This document shows positions 38,247 through 57,526 of a DNA stretch of 64,000 bases, piece after piece. The notes below the pieces were generated by a model. The model made no database searches. It had not been told where the DNA came from and saw only the letters and a list, made by a program, of their open reading frames with translations. Origin of the DNA: Myoxocephalus aenaeus (Eukaryota > Chordata > Actinopteri > Perciformes > Cottidae); the NCBI GenBank assembly GCA_038501785.1, contig JBAMJR010000024.1:1422501-1486500 (forward strand), written 5' to 3'. The position numbers and the translations under genes are program-made. Numbering within the stretch: position 1 is the stretch's first letter; the number at the start of each line of letters is the position of its first letter.

Positions 38247-39989
38247 TTAACTTTGATTGTTGAGTTTTCTTTGTGTGATGTCTTCATACAGTCCCTTCCT
38301 GAACTTCAACATCTCCTCCAGGTTCTTACACTTTAAGGACTCTTGCATAGACATCAGCGGCGTGTCTTTGGGTAAGGTGAGCGTAGAGCCACTGCGGGCG
38401 GCCTGCAGCATCTCCAGAGACAGAGAGAATGAGCTTTGTTGATCGCGGCACACGGGAAACAAACAAGCGCTCCACAAACTACAGCCAGACGCGTCGCCGG
38501 AGAACCTCAGCGCTTCATGTTTCAGCCCCCAGTGGGACAGACACTCTGCCAGGCTGAAGCCGAAAAGCTTCAGGTCTTCCATGTAGGCGGGGGCTTCCAC
38601 GCTGCGCTTCAAGTTGTCATTAATCCCAAAAACGACGGTCACAAACCTGGTTTGGTGCTTGTGATTCACACACAGAGAATGCATGAAGACTCCTTCAGGC
38701 ACCGAGAGGCCCGCACTGACCCAGCAGCTGCTGACGATGGAGCCCCCCCCGACGGAAGCTCCCGCTCCCAGTCTGGAGAACTCCACCACCGAGCCGGCTC
38801 CCACAGAGCAACCGGGATCTAAGACGCTGTACATAACGCAGCATCCCGAGTCTTCATTCGTATTTACGCTGAAGGCAGACGACAGGAGACCCAGCTCACT
38901 CTTCAGCGCCACATCCTCCGCGAGGTGAAAGAGGTACTCTGATGTGGTGCCAATGTGATAAAACTTGGAGTTGTTCAGGAGAACGACATTCAAGGGAGTC
39001 CCCTTCAGAAGGTGGAAGATCTTTTGGCGGATTTCCACCAGGCTGCTCTCCTCTTTGGTGACATTGGCAGCGTTGCTGGTGTAATCTATCGTGGCTCCAG
39101 GGCCCAGCGCCTGGAGGAAGTCCCCGTATGCGTCGACCTCACAGTCCAGAGGCCCCAGCTCCTTCAGCAGATTGAGAAGAGACTTTGCCGTATCAAAGTC
39201 GACATAATAGGTGCTGTCTGTGTAGACGAACTCCGCGTCAGAGAGAGAAAAACAACCACTCTGCCTTTTACGAACAGCCCCACTGTTTCGCATCTTCTCG
39301 ACGCTCGGCTTGTGCAGAAAGCGCAGGCAGGAAACGTTCTCCATTTCAGAGTTAGCCGGCTTTTCGTTTGACTCCAACACAAACACTCCGTGAGTCGTCC
39401 CAATAGACAGCGAGGACGGGTGGGCCAAAGCTGTGAAGCCCGGTTTGTCAAACCTAACACTCGCCTCATCTCCAGTACTGTAGAGCTCTATGTCGTCTGC
39501 ACAGGTCACCAGTACGCCGGGCTTCATCTGGGACGGGAAGTCCACATACAAGGCCAGTTTGAGCTCCAGCATCTGGTAGAGGGGGTCGCCCAGCGGCACG
39601 GCGGTGAAGATCTTCCCCAAGGCGCTGGCACTGGGCAGACGCTGACTCAACCCTCCTGGACGGAAGAGAAGTGGGAAACATCACACACACACAATACGTG
39701 TAGTATCTAAAATGTCTGAGCACTTGCAATCAACCCCGTCCACTTTGGAATAACGAAATAAAAAGTCAGTTTTACACACTTTTTTTTAAAGCCCCAAACA
39801 GTCGGAAGATTCTATAATAACATAACAATGATGAACATTTTTAACAACTCGCATGTTTTTGCATCATCATGTGTGTTCACTGTATGTATTTTCATAATAA
39901 ACCACATTATTGATAGAATGTACATTTCACATATAAGATAATTTATTCTGTTAATTACATGATAATGATCACCTGCTGTAAGAGGACGG

Positions 39990-40055
<66 letters not shown>

Positions 40056-40155
40056 TTTCATAATAAACCACATTATTGATAGAATGTACATTTCACATAT
40101 AAAATAATTTATTCTGTTAATTACATGATAATGATCACCTGCTGTAAGAGGACGG

Positions 40156-40232
<77 letters not shown>

Positions 40233-41830
40233 TTTTGATCTCATGTTCGACTCTGTTGTGTTGCCATATTTCAATTATTATTTCTTATAATTTATATGTT
40301 ATATTTGATTCTTGAATGTGAAAATAAATTGTCTCACATGGATCCAACAGTAATCGTGACTGTGGTGTTGGGATTTGGACAAATTCACACGCAAGAAGTG
40401 TGAAGAGGCAGGTGTGAACATGTCAAAGCATAGCTGCTTATCCTATTCTATTATTTGAATTGAAGGGAGATGGACGTATCCGTGGATCTGAAATCATAAG
40501 TCGAGTAATGAATTTAAATAATTGGCCTCAGGTTTTGGAAATCAATTTACCGTTTCAGTTCTTTTTTAACAGTACGGTTACTTAATTCAGGCAAATATGA
40601 TAGTACATTAAATATATTTGGTTTTGTTTTAACTGAGCTATCGGGCTCTGGAAAATTGTAATGGGCATTTAAAAAATAAATATTTATTTATTTTCTCAAT
40701 AGTTGCAACCCTACCAGTCTGCTCTGGGCGAAAAACAGCAGCACAAATCTTGTATTTTTGGTTTGTTTACAAGTCTAACAGCAACAAAAAGCCAGTGAAA
40801 TCTCAAACCTGCGTGGATGAGGAGGACTCTCAGGCTGCCCAGAGCCTTCCCATAGATGGCATCCAGCTGCTGCAGTGCATACAGAGTTGAGCCCCCATTC
40901 CCTTGAAAACAGGTCATATTAGTAGTCATAAAACTAATAATACTCATAATAATAAATACAATACTAATGTAGTGCTTTGTTGCTCCCCTTTGACTGTGAA
41001 ATGCATGCTGCCTGACTGACTCATTCACCTATTTTAGATCCAGGTGGATCCGAGAAGACCTTGTAGTGAAGTCCGAGGGGAAGCTCTTTTCTCTCAACTT
41101 TCTCTCTGATCTGCAGCTCATACGCGTCTCTCTGGCTCTCATCCACCGCGGTCACGACCACCGCGTCCCAAAACTCTCCGGGCTGCACCTCCCGAGCTTC
41201 AGGAGGAGGAAACACATAACACAGCTTCTTCAAATAAGAATAAAGGATAACATACAAGCTTCTCCAAATAAGAATAAATACTAAGAATACAGGATAACAT
41301 ACAGGCTTCTCCTTATAAGAAGAAATAATAATAAAGGATAACATACAGGCTTCTCCTTATAAGAATAAATAATACGAATAAAGGATAACATACAGGCTTC
41401 TCCTTATAAGAATAAAGGATAACATACAGGCTTCTTCAAATAAGAATAAATACTAAGAATAAAGGATAACATACAGGCTACTCCAAATAAGAATAAATAC
41501 TAAGAATAAAGGATAACATACAGGCTTCTCCTTATAAGAATAAATAATCAGAATAAAGGATAACATACAGGCTTCTTCAAATAAGAATAAATAATAAGAA
41601 TAAAGGATAACATACAGGCTTCTTTAAATAAGAATACATACTAAGAATAAAGGATAGCATAGGCTTGGTTTTCAGCTCAGGAGAAGTACACATACTTGTA
41701 CAGTTAAATGAGTCTGTCAGATATAAAACAACTCACCACGCATAGAGTTAAATTTTTTTATCTTTTCTTTCGTCGCAGTTTGTAACTTCATGACACATTG
41801 CTGGTTCATGCTGTCGCTTCGAATTTCCAT
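38247..41830 (-). CDS. fpgt: Fucose-1-phosphate guanylyltransferase (GDP-fucose pyrophosphorylase)
   Basis: Cytosolic enzyme of the fucose salvage pathway: GTP plus L-fucose-1-phosphate gives GDP-L-fucose and pyrophosphate. Coding exons: 41830-41737, 41196-41029, 40901-40809 and 39655-38247, frame-consistent, 587 residues (human 594). Conserved segments are PGEFWDAVVVTA, KELPLGLHYKVFSDPPGSKIG, NGGSTLYALQQLD, GGLSQRLPSASALGKIF (pyrophosphorylase-like motif), LVTCADDIELYS, HPSSLSIGTTHGVFVL, EIDAYGDFLQALGP-like EVDAYGDFLQALGPGA, and LNVVLLNNSKFYHIGTT. The last exon supplies most of the protein. The start at 41830 (MEIRSDS) gives a length close to human; in-frame ATGs exist further upstream (to 41983) and downstream (MNQQ). 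The gene is in tandem with tnni3k, 1.4 kb apart. Confidence 0.94.
39887..40228. repeat. 166-bp tandem duplication carrying (TG)n, in fpgt intron 3
   Basis: A block beginning tattttcataataaacc at 39887 recurs at 40053 almost unchanged. Each copy ends gaggacggaag and runs into a long (TG)n tract (39992-40053 and 40158-40228). The two copies differ at about one base in the unique part (ataagataat versus ataaaataat). This implies a recent duplication. Confidence 0.9.
41238..41660. repeat. Minisatellite in fpgt intron 1
   Basis: About nine tandem copies of a 33-50-bp unit containing ggataacatacaggcttct followed by ccttataagaataaa or caaataagaataaa variants. Copies differ in length by loss of an aataaatactaag-type segment. 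The array sits between exon 2 (41029-41196) and exon 1. Confidence 0.92.
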
Positions 41831-41983
41831 GAGACAAAGTCGCTTGTTCCGTGTAGTTTTAGTTTGAGAAGGTAGTAAGAAAAACCTTTCCGTCTCTGAC
41901 TTCCGGGTCACGTGGTTTCTTGTGTTTACAACGTTAAGGGGGAGGAGCACGCGGTGAGGGATGAACTGCAGGGCTAAAGTCAT

Positions 41984-43857
41984 GATTTAATAGATTATGA
42001 CTAATAATTCAGTCAATGTTTTAGCATTTTTTATTAGAAACATAAATAGAGTTGATCAAATTTGACTAAATAATTGCCATGAGTAGTTTCTCTTATAAAC
42101 ATCAGATGAATAGATGTGCTAAATCTGGGTTCTTTTAAATATTAGGAACTTCTTGACCCTGTAATCGTGAATCAGTGATGTTTTTTCCCAGTTCACAGAA
42201 AGAATATAACAAAAAAAATTCTGAAGGATAGAGTCTGTTTTTCTATTTACTTTACTTTCATTATTTATACTTTTATTTTTATTTTTTTATGTTTTACATA
42301 TTAGTGATATTGACTAATAAGTTATAAGCTAAATATTTTTTTATAGTGTTTCACCGCCATAATTGTTCAACCGAAATAAATAAGATTAGAAACTAACCAG
42401 CAAAAAATATGTAACACTTTTATTTTTTTTTTCTCTCTCTAAAAGAAAATGCCTTTGTTCATTTCATGGTGTAATTATATTGTCTGTAAATGTATTATTC
42501 TGAGTAAAAGCACCTCTGTAGGTTAACCATGACACTGTAGGGCCTCTAATGTAGTGACAAGACCGTAAGTAGACCTTAATTTAAGTTTTGATTAACCGTT
42601 TTGATGTCATCCATTTATTTTGTATATAATGCGTTATGGTTTTACTTCATTGTTTGCAGCAAACTGATCTTACCTCACAAACAGGCCTACACCCAAAGGT
42701 CAACAAATCAGGTCTCGTCAGGAAATTTGCAAAATCAACCATCATTTCCTGATCAGGGCTATAAGGTACATACATACATCAGCTGATCCATTAATTACAA
42801 ATGCTTGTCAAATTCATTAACTTATATTAGCTATTTTGATTAGACATAACCATCATTTTTAACAAGGTGCCAGCTGTTAACACGTTTTCATGGCAACAGA
42901 TGCTCAACACCACCCTGAGGCTTGGTTGCATGTTTTATTTGCAGGACATTAAATTGCATGTTGTTACAAAATGTATTCTCTCTCTCACAAGTCACACTGA
43001 GAATCTCCATGAAAACAATGTGAACATATCCAGGGATTGCTTATTGATATTTCAGTGGCGCTAAGAAGGAGGAAGACACAATTACAGACACTCATGGAGC
43101 GAGCTGGGTGAAATTTGGAGGAAGAGGTCCGACGATGACGACAAACAGAACACTTTTAGAGTCCTTCCATAGTGATATTTATATGAACATTGTTAAGTTT
43201 TGCTCTCGGACACGGCTGCCTCCCAGATGACAGCCACCAGGTTGCAGGGGGACCACGAGTCTGTGGAGCTGAAACGTCAGGAACCAAAGATAGAAAGCAC
43301 CCTGGCAGAGGCACAAGGAGCTCGCTCAGGATGGAGGCTGCTCTGAAAGTGTTAGGAGGACAGGCGGGAGTGGGCACAGATAACGGCTCCCTCACTGAAC
43401 GAGGCCTTTAACGAGAATAGCACACATCGGACCAGACGCTGTTCAGGGACCTGCGGAGCGGTGCGATCCGCCAGTGAGGGTCAAGCTGTTGACCCTCGCT
43501 GGACGATAACCTCATCCAGGGAGGCTTTGGACAGATTTATTTCACAGGATTTAGTGACTGGCTGGTGTTTGACAGTATTTCATCATTCTACCTGAAATTT
43601 CACAAAATGTTTCATCACAGATGCATTACACTTTTTTCTCTGTTTTGCTGCCCGAGAAGCAGTGAGAGCATAGCAGGATGATAATGGATCATGAACAAAA
43701 TGGCCTGTGCATCTCTCTTACAACACTAGTTACAGTGGGATACAGCTGCCAGCTGTGTTTTTCCCTTTCTTTTTTCTCCATAAAAAAATGGTTAAGGAGT
43801 GGTAGGAATGTAGGGTGAGAGAGGTGAACACCAACACAACAGCTCTAGTCTATTGTG
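41984..43857. other. Gene-free interval between fpgt and acot11
   Basis: No convincing exon seen. The interval is AT-rich to about 42980, then GC-richer at 43060-43560, where a 14-bp hairpin sits. It spans the junction between the human 1p31.1-type and 1p32.3-type gene groups. Confidence 0.55.
43471..43502. repeat. 14-bp hairpin with GCTG loop
   Basis: Arms ccagtgagggtcaa and ttgaccctcgctgg pair over 14 positions with one G-T wobble around the 4-nt loop gctg. It is too short for a pre-miRNA. No flanking gene. Confidence 0.85.
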
Positions 43858-43863
43858 TTTATT
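43858..43863 (-). terminator. Candidate acot11 polyadenylation signal
   Basis: AATAAA on the minus strand about 730 bases after the acot11 stop. Other A-rich hexamers occur nearer, so this is tentative. Confidence 0.3.
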
Positions 43864-44591
43864 GTTTCAGTTCAAATCAAGACAGCTTGACATGTGAGAT
43901 ACTTGGCCATTGAATGTCAACATACATTACAATCAGTGCAAGAGTTGTCCTCTAAAACTATACATCATTGTCTCAAACTGGCATCATAACACACTAAATG
44001 TACATCTTGTCTTACTCCTATTCAAATTCTCAATCAAATAATTTAAAAACATTATTTAGGAGGTAGAAAAACTATAATAAAAGAGGCTGGTTGAAATCTC
44101 TCAACTTTGACTAAAAGAATGGAAACACCATTAAAAGCATGACTGTCTCAAGAAAACCGATTGCAGATATTGTGGTAAATACTTAAAACAAAATGTACCA
44201 GAATATGATTAATTGATCTATACATTATTTTTGGCAGAGAGAGTATTCCATAATAAATTAGCTCTCATTAAATTTAAAAGGCTTAAAATCCATGTTATGC
44301 ACTCTTGCGTCATACTTATTAATCTCGCTGAAAACAAGTAGCAAGTTCTTAAAATAAAAAATAAAAATGTAAACACTGTATTTCTTTAGCTTAAAGAATG
44401 CTCTCATTTTCACAATTAACAAAGTCATACAGTGAGAACTGAGGTTTCATGACTTGAAAAGAAACTACAAATGCAAAGAAGTTTGTAATCTCAGGGTGGG
44501 ACCCTTACATTCAACTACGGGCTCCTGAAGAGCCTCCACAACAGATGCTGATGCTTCTGCTTGTCAGGGAGACGATGGCAGCGGTGTCGTG

Positions 44592-50666
<6,075 letters not shown>

Positions 50667-51476
50667 AGTAACTCCCAACTACACAGACAGGAAACACAGG
50701 GAAATGTGGTTAAAAAAAAAACACTTTTACAAATGTGAAACCTGCAGTCAGTTTGGACCAGTGCTGCAACATAAGACGCTTTCAATAATCTGAGGAATTG
50801 CCCAACATTTGTCCCATAACTCAAGGATCAGGAACAACCTGAGATGCCTGTGTGATTACAACCTTGCAGCATTTAGTGGTAGGCCTCTGGGGGCTAATGA
50901 ATACCAGGCTGGGATGTTTAATCGGAGCAGAGTCTGAAAACTATTTCAAGCCACATATACAAACTATTTTAAGGCATGCAGCTAAACAAGGTATTCGTGG
51001 AAACTATTTGCTGGGATTGAAGTGTTTGCCCACAACTGCTGCTCCAATGGGGCGCACGCAGTGGTCACCTGTCTTTCCTCTTAACGCTGACAGAAGCTGG
51101 AGTGACCTTTACGTTGACTTCACGAGAAATGAGACAGACCACGACATTTGGCGTGAACTTCTCGTACAAAATAATACGGACTCTACAAGCCTGCTCTTCA
51201 TTCTGGACAACAAGTCGTGGCAGGAAAGAAAGCAACGCATTTTCACACTGGAAACAAATAAAAAATGGCTTACCTAATTTTTGTAGCTACTGCTGATGGT
51301 GATAATCGAGATAAAGACCTTCACGTGTCAATGGACCGTCGGCTACTACACATTAACGCTGGCTACGGGCTGCAGCATGCCACACCGACCTCTTTCCATT
51401 TCAGCCATTCCTCCACAACTTCATAAACACACACATGCACACGCGACAGATTTACTCAACGGTTTCGCCACTGGAG

Positions 51477-51521
51477 GGAGAGGGAGAGAGAGCGAGAAAG
51501 AGAGAGAGAAAGAGAGAGAGA
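51477..51521. repeat. (GA)n-rich microsatellite
   Basis: Imperfect GAGA/GAAAGA repeats about 0.8 kb upstream of the acot11 start. Confidence 0.85.
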
Positions 51522-51789
51522 CCTTCCCCTGCAGTGGTGACTGTTACGTCCACATTTTTAAGGTGGAACTGTAGTTGTCTCATTTTTAGTTGTGTGGACC
51601 ATATTGTCCATACATTTATTAGAATATAACAACGATACAGATTTTTTATAGCCACTAGAAAAGCTGCAAACCGTGTTTTGTTGTTGTTCTTGTCTTTTTT
51701 TTAAATTCATTTTTGTAAGCCTGGCTTCAATAGGCCAATTAATTAATTGTTCTAATGTCTTTCATACTCAAGTGACATTTCAAAAGTTA

Positions 51790-51997
51790 AAGTCATATTT
51801 TTTTATAAGGCGAACCAACTATTATCTCTACTGAGGAACGCCGAGGACGTTTTATTTATTTGCTATATAGGCAATGCCTATACATTTTGTTATGTAAGAT
51901 TATCTTGTTTATTGTATATTGTGTATAAAGCTAAGTGAAACCGGAGTCAAATTAAACTTACATGGCCATTAACGCTGATTCTGATTCTGATTCTGAA
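51790..51997. repeat. LINE-like 3' tail fragment between acot11 and ssbp3
   Basis: Ends with attctgattctgattctg (about 51975-51997), the short tandem tail typical of L2-type elements in fish. It is preceded by aactattatctctactgagg and an AT-rich stretch with ttgtatattgtgtataaagc. No open frame. Confidence 0.5.
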
Positions 51998-52559
51998 ACA
52001 ATTATTCTATTCCAAATCATCATATTTTTTGGTTATAAAGAATTTATCAAATTAAATTGTTTTCCCTCTTTGTTGCTGTTAGTTAATACACATACAAGCC
52101 TATAACATATAGAAATATACAGCCCTTTTTGATATGGAGCTATTGACTGATTACATTTCTGATATTTTTTACTGTTGCTAATAAATTACTATGAAGGGTC
52201 AAACAAAATATATCTCTGCCTTTCACCTCAAATCAGCTGGTAACATTTTTTTATTTATTATTTTCAGGGTTCCAGATTGTGGACATTATATATTATAACT
52301 ATTTTAAATTATACATATGTAATATATTATACACTCTCATAGATATCCATTTATAGTATTGTAAAATAAAATGTTGGTTCATTATCATAATCGTTCATTT
52401 ACAATTAATGAGTAAAAAAATCAACAATGGAACTATATCATCTTCATTAAATTACCTCGATATAACCTGGAAAGCTCGATATCAACGTCGAAACGGTAAA
52501 TTAAAGAGGCACAGTCATGGCAGACCTTAAGACGAGCCCGAGCTTTCATTGGCTGTCGG

Positions 52560-52742
52560 CCGCGTCACTCAGGGCTGGCCCCGCCTCTCTCCCCCCCACA
52601 GGACCAGGCTCGGTTGAGTCGTCGGGTTGAGGCGGAGTGCGGTTGGAGTGTGAGAGGGTCGCAGCCGCGATGATCTGACAGATGAAATAGCGAGAGAAAA
52701 AAAGAAAAGAAAGAGAAGGCGGTCGTCCTCCCACACAAAACA
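52560..52742 (+). promoter_or_regulatory. ssbp3 promoter / 5' UTR
   Basis: GC- and CpG-rich block (gccgcgtcactcagggc, ggctcggttgagtcgtcggg, gtcgcagccgcgatgatc) directly before the ssbp3 ATG, with no TATA box. This is typical of a broadly expressed gene. Antisense open frames here are composition artefacts. Confidence 0.45.
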
Positions 52743-55700
52743 ATGTTCCCCAAAGGCAAAGGCACCCCGGTGCCGTCGGACGGCCAAGCACGAGAAAAGT
52801 AAGCGTACAAACGTTTATTATTGTGTGGTTTTTTTTGCCTCGTAAGTTGTTCCCTTCTTGCTCTCTGTTGTTCGCTGGACGGGCTAGCGAGAGACGATTT
52901 CCTGCTACCGAGAATTGAATTGAATGAACCGCCTTGTCTGCTCGCCATTCCTCCCCTGAGCCGTGTTTCAGCTTTTTTTTTTTTTTTCTGTGCGTGTGTG
53001 TTGCTGTCTTTTCACACCTCCACCCAACGATTCCGAGTTCAGTTTGGTTGTGTGTGTGTTTTTTTTAACGTAATTCGTGCGGTTATTCAGTCGCGAGCGC
53101 GGACAGGAGAAAACAATAACATCGTCTCGCGACACCAGTACATTGTTTTCTCTGTTGCGCTTTTCGGAGAGGCTCCGTTGTATTTCCCCTCAGCCCCATC
53201 AGTGCCATCAGGATACTGTGCCCTAGCTAATACACTGCAGGCTGGTGGTGTGTGTGTGTGTGTTTTTAAATTATTATTTTTTACGTTTCACCACACGATG
53301 TTAAATTACACTGCCTTGCTTTAGCACTTTCTTTTAATCTTCTATTTACAGTGAATCGTCCCCAGGTTTCGGCTTGGTAACACAGTCCCCCATTTCATTT
53401 TTTTGGCATAGGCTATTTGGCAGCCATTGTTCAGAGGGCCTGTGCCCGACTCCAGTCACTCCAGTGTGGCCGTTGGAGAAGATTGCATCTGCTTGTTTGA
53501 CGTTTATTCTGCCAGTTGGTAATATTTTGTTAAATGAAACCTAACATTAGTTTTTTTTTTTTTTTCTCCTTCCCCCACACAGGTTGGCTTTGTACGTCTA
53601 CGAGTATTTGTTGCACATAGGAGCTCAGAAGTCTGCACAGACCTTTTTATCAGAGGTATGTAACAGTATGGGGGGGAAAGTTCAACTATACTATGATGTC
53701 CATTTAAAAATAAATAAATATTGAAACATTTATGTAGATGTTTTTGCACAATGTTTTTAATTGGATAATCATTGAAATCCCCCTTGTACTAGATCCGATG
53801 GGAGAAAAACATAACACTTGGAGAACCCCCTGGATTCCTACATTCCTGGTGGTGGTAAGTGATAATATTCCCCGTCTCCCTGTTAACATGTCCACGGGTT
53901 ATTTGTGTGGTTTTGCTTGCTTCATGACCTGTCTTGTCCACAGTGTATTCTGGGACTTGTATTGTGCTGCACCAGAGAGGAGAGAGACATGTGACCACTC
54001 CAGCGAAGCGAAAGCCTTCCATGATTACGTGAGTAGTTCTTACATGGGAACTGTTGCACATATATTGCTCTGTCTTCTGATAAAGAAGTCAACAAGTCTG
54101 TGCTCTCAAGGCTAAGAAGTGGTGTAAATAACGTGTCTCCGGCCTGGGTTTTGCAATGAGTCAGATTCTTTTTTTTTTTTTTTTTTTTTTTTTTCGTTGG
54201 AGCTATCGGAGCAAAGGGCTCACAATCTCTGTTTGTCAACACTCGAGTCCTGACCAAATCTCCCACATTCGCCTTCAACAGTGTTACTTCTTCAGGTTAT
54301 TGTGACTCCTTTTAGCTTGAAGAAGGGTCATAATTCACCCAGACGTTGTTTCTGTCTGATTTCTGCTTTTGTCCCTATTGTACGTCATTTTGTCTTGCCC
54401 TCTGCACTCTAGCTGTATTTAACTACCGAATTTAATTCAGGGCTATCTTTTTTTTTCTTTTCTTCTAAATTTACGATCGGTCATCTTGCCCTGTCGGTGG
54501 GTCGAATGATGCGTCCATCAGTGAGCTTTATAGCCTTCTGTGAAAAATTATGCTGATGTCAGCATGTCCTGAGTCAGACCTGTTGAGCGCTCTCCCCTTA
54601 TCCATGCCGCGCTCAAGCTCCCTGCCTCAGCTGTGAGGACCAGAAACACATTTCTGTTTGTTCCGCACAACGTCTGAGAGCTACACACACACACACCCAC
54701 ACCACAGGGTTCCCACGCGCCCTGGAAAAAAAATAAAATGAAACACCACTGACACAATTTCCAGTCATTGAAAACACAAATGACAGTCAAAGTAAAATGT
54801 CCCAGAAAATCTTTATCTAAGTGTAAATCAGGGCTCCCCCAAAGCGAATAACATTGCCACCTGAAAGGGCTTTGCTATGTTCAGGATGATTTTAACGTTC
54901 AAATGGTAGTTTGTGGACGGATGTTTTGACTGGGCTCTATGGTCGCACATGCAGGTTGGATGATATTACGTAACGTTGCTTTCTTCCCTTGTTTTTGAAC
55001 TGTTAAAACAATGTTAAACTAGTTGGCATGTAGCAATGGTTTCAAATGCATGTTGGGCATTGTTGAGAGAGTTTGTTGATACTGACTGAGAAACCGGGGT
55101 CAAAAACGATGAGTGTGAACTCAATCGTATATATATGAGCCAAATACTGGCTTACTTTGCTAGCATCGTCTCTTCAAAAGCAATGCTGCGTCGTGAAGGT
55201 AAAATGGAGCATAACATAAAATTAAATGTTTAAGTTTCGTTGAAGACTCCATTTAACATTAATAGTAAAGCGGGTAAAGTATGCTGTGATATAAGCCAGC
55301 GGCAGGAGGCAAACTTGCAGGCTACTAGTTGTGTTTTTGGTGCTCCGACTATTCAGTTATTGGTGTTCGGGCAGCAATAGGTTATTATAATTCATAAGAA
55401 AACAGGGATTTTCCCGTGTGCGGCATGATTCCTGTCTGTCGTACCAACTAGATCATCGTTGAAAATGAATGGGGACACGGATTGTTAGCTGCCCTGATGT
55501 GTGGTAGCTTTAAGTACGAATGTAACATATTATCTACATTGAGGGAAACAATTTAAAACTGAAGAACTGTAAAGGCCTCTCTGATCCAAAATCTATTCAA
55601 TATCGCTCTGGACAAGTACATCATTCGGCAGCGCATTGCTCCGCTTATGATAGCATCTCCGTATTTGCATAGTTTGGGTGTTTTGCATCTTGATAGTTAT

Positions 55701-57253
55701 CCCATTTTAGAGAAAGTGTTTCATTGTTTCCAGCTTTGAGTCAGCGTTTAAAAAAAGAAGAAGAAGAAGAAGCCTCCTGAGGATCAGAGATTGCAAACTG
55801 CTGGTCAGTGGCTGCTGCGGTTCCCTTCCGTGTGTTTCATCATGTAGCTGACGTAAATGAGATAAAAAAGCGCCGTTCAGGTTGTTCTGCGTCAGCACGG
55901 CCAAGGAAAGACATTAGGGGTTAAGGAGTCCTCTCGGGATGGCCGGTACACAGCTCGGCTTGTAGGTAGCTCGGTGATTCGTCAAGACGGGAAGGGGTTA
56001 AACGGGGATGTTGGTCCTGCTCTGGCAGATAGGGTTGTCAGGGTAACGGGCAGGTGACCTGGGAGCAGGAGAGCGGCGACGGCGTGGCTCTGCCCTTTTC
56101 AGGAACCTCCATTCTTATTATTCTAACACATACAGACTAAGGAGGGCCTTTCGTTGGAAAACCGACCGTAATTCAAAAAGCCTACTTCATAGTAATTCCT
56201 CTTTGATTGATTATGATTGCCTGCTTGGGTTGGCTGGTCTTGTAAAGTGTCCCAGATTTCATCTGTTTTGTGGAAATAGATGTGTAATAATATTAACAGC
56301 TGAACTGATTTTTCTGATACTATTTTTGCTGTTTCCCTCAGACCATTTTTTTGAAAGATTCAACGGCACATAATAAGATGTCAGATTGCAGCTTGTGTTT
56401 CGACGGAGACAATTTTCATAACATGGAAAACATTAAGCAAATGAGGGAGCAGGGACTCGTCGGTCTGGGCCGTGTACTGCTGCGGCCGGGAGCTTTGGGA
56501 GTTTGTGTGCGGGTTTGGCTCTCCCCGACATCTTGTGGTTGCCCTTCGCTCTGATGTTCCTTCTCCTTGTGTTCATTTGTGGATGTTGGGGGTCAGGCAA
56601 GTGTGTGTGTGTGTGTGTGTGTATAGACAGTACTAGTTCTTGGACCCTGTGCCTTTGTCTAGGTGTGGGGGAGGTGATAGCTGCTCCGTTAGCCGGCAGG
56701 GCTCGTAAAAACCCCGGTGTATTCACACTGGGCCTGACGGACGCTCCCCGAGGGGGGGGGGGGGGGGTGTTACCATGGCGTCAGCGGCTGATTGATGGCT
56801 GTCACGGAGCTGAGGGGCAGATTGGAAAAGGGGAGTGGCACCGTGGCATATGCCCAGCATCCACCTCCGCGGAGGAGCTGAGGGAATGAAACGAGGAGGA
56901 AGGGAGATGAGAAGTGGAAGGGACCTGCGAGAAGAAGAAGTAACCAGAGAGAGGAAGAGCGTCCAGTCGGGATTCTCAGTCGGTTTTATGATGTTGATTG
57001 ATGGTTAAACATTTACAAGCTAAACATAGGGGCTGGTTTCTTTTGAGCGTCGGCTCCAGTGGAAGAAGTGAGGCTGTTAAGAGCACGCAAGGTCAGGAGC
57101 TGACATTTGGGTGGTCGGTGACGCAGCCCAACCACCCAAAAGCAAAATCAATCCCTTCTTCATCCCTTTTTAAATCTCAATTTTTACACCATTGTGTTTT
57201 TTTTTTTTTTTTTTTTTCATGGTTGCCTCAGTCAACCTCTTGGTCATCCTCAC

Positions 57254-57340
<87 letters not shown>

Positions 57341-57490
57341 CCTCTGCATCACCCTCTCCCCCTCTCTCTTTGTTTTTGTAAAGAGCGCACGAGCACATCC
57401 GCTGTCGCTCTGGCCTTTTGTAACCTCTTTCAGTGATTCGAGAATCCAAGGGAAATTTATTTGGCTGGGATTGCTTGTGTGCGCCTAACT

Positions 57491-57526
<36 letters not shown>

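Noticed and set aside
38436..39371. Plus-strand open frames of 128 and 138 codons
   Set aside because: They are antisense shadows of the large fpgt exon.
50852..51277. 141-codon open frame upstream of acot11
   Set aside because: No recognisable domain, no splice partners, and it lies in the divergent intergenic region. Probably chance.
52546..52948. Minus-strand open frames over the ssbp3 start
   Set aside because: They are GC-rich promoter/first-exon shadows; the plus strand carries the conserved SSBP3 N-terminus.
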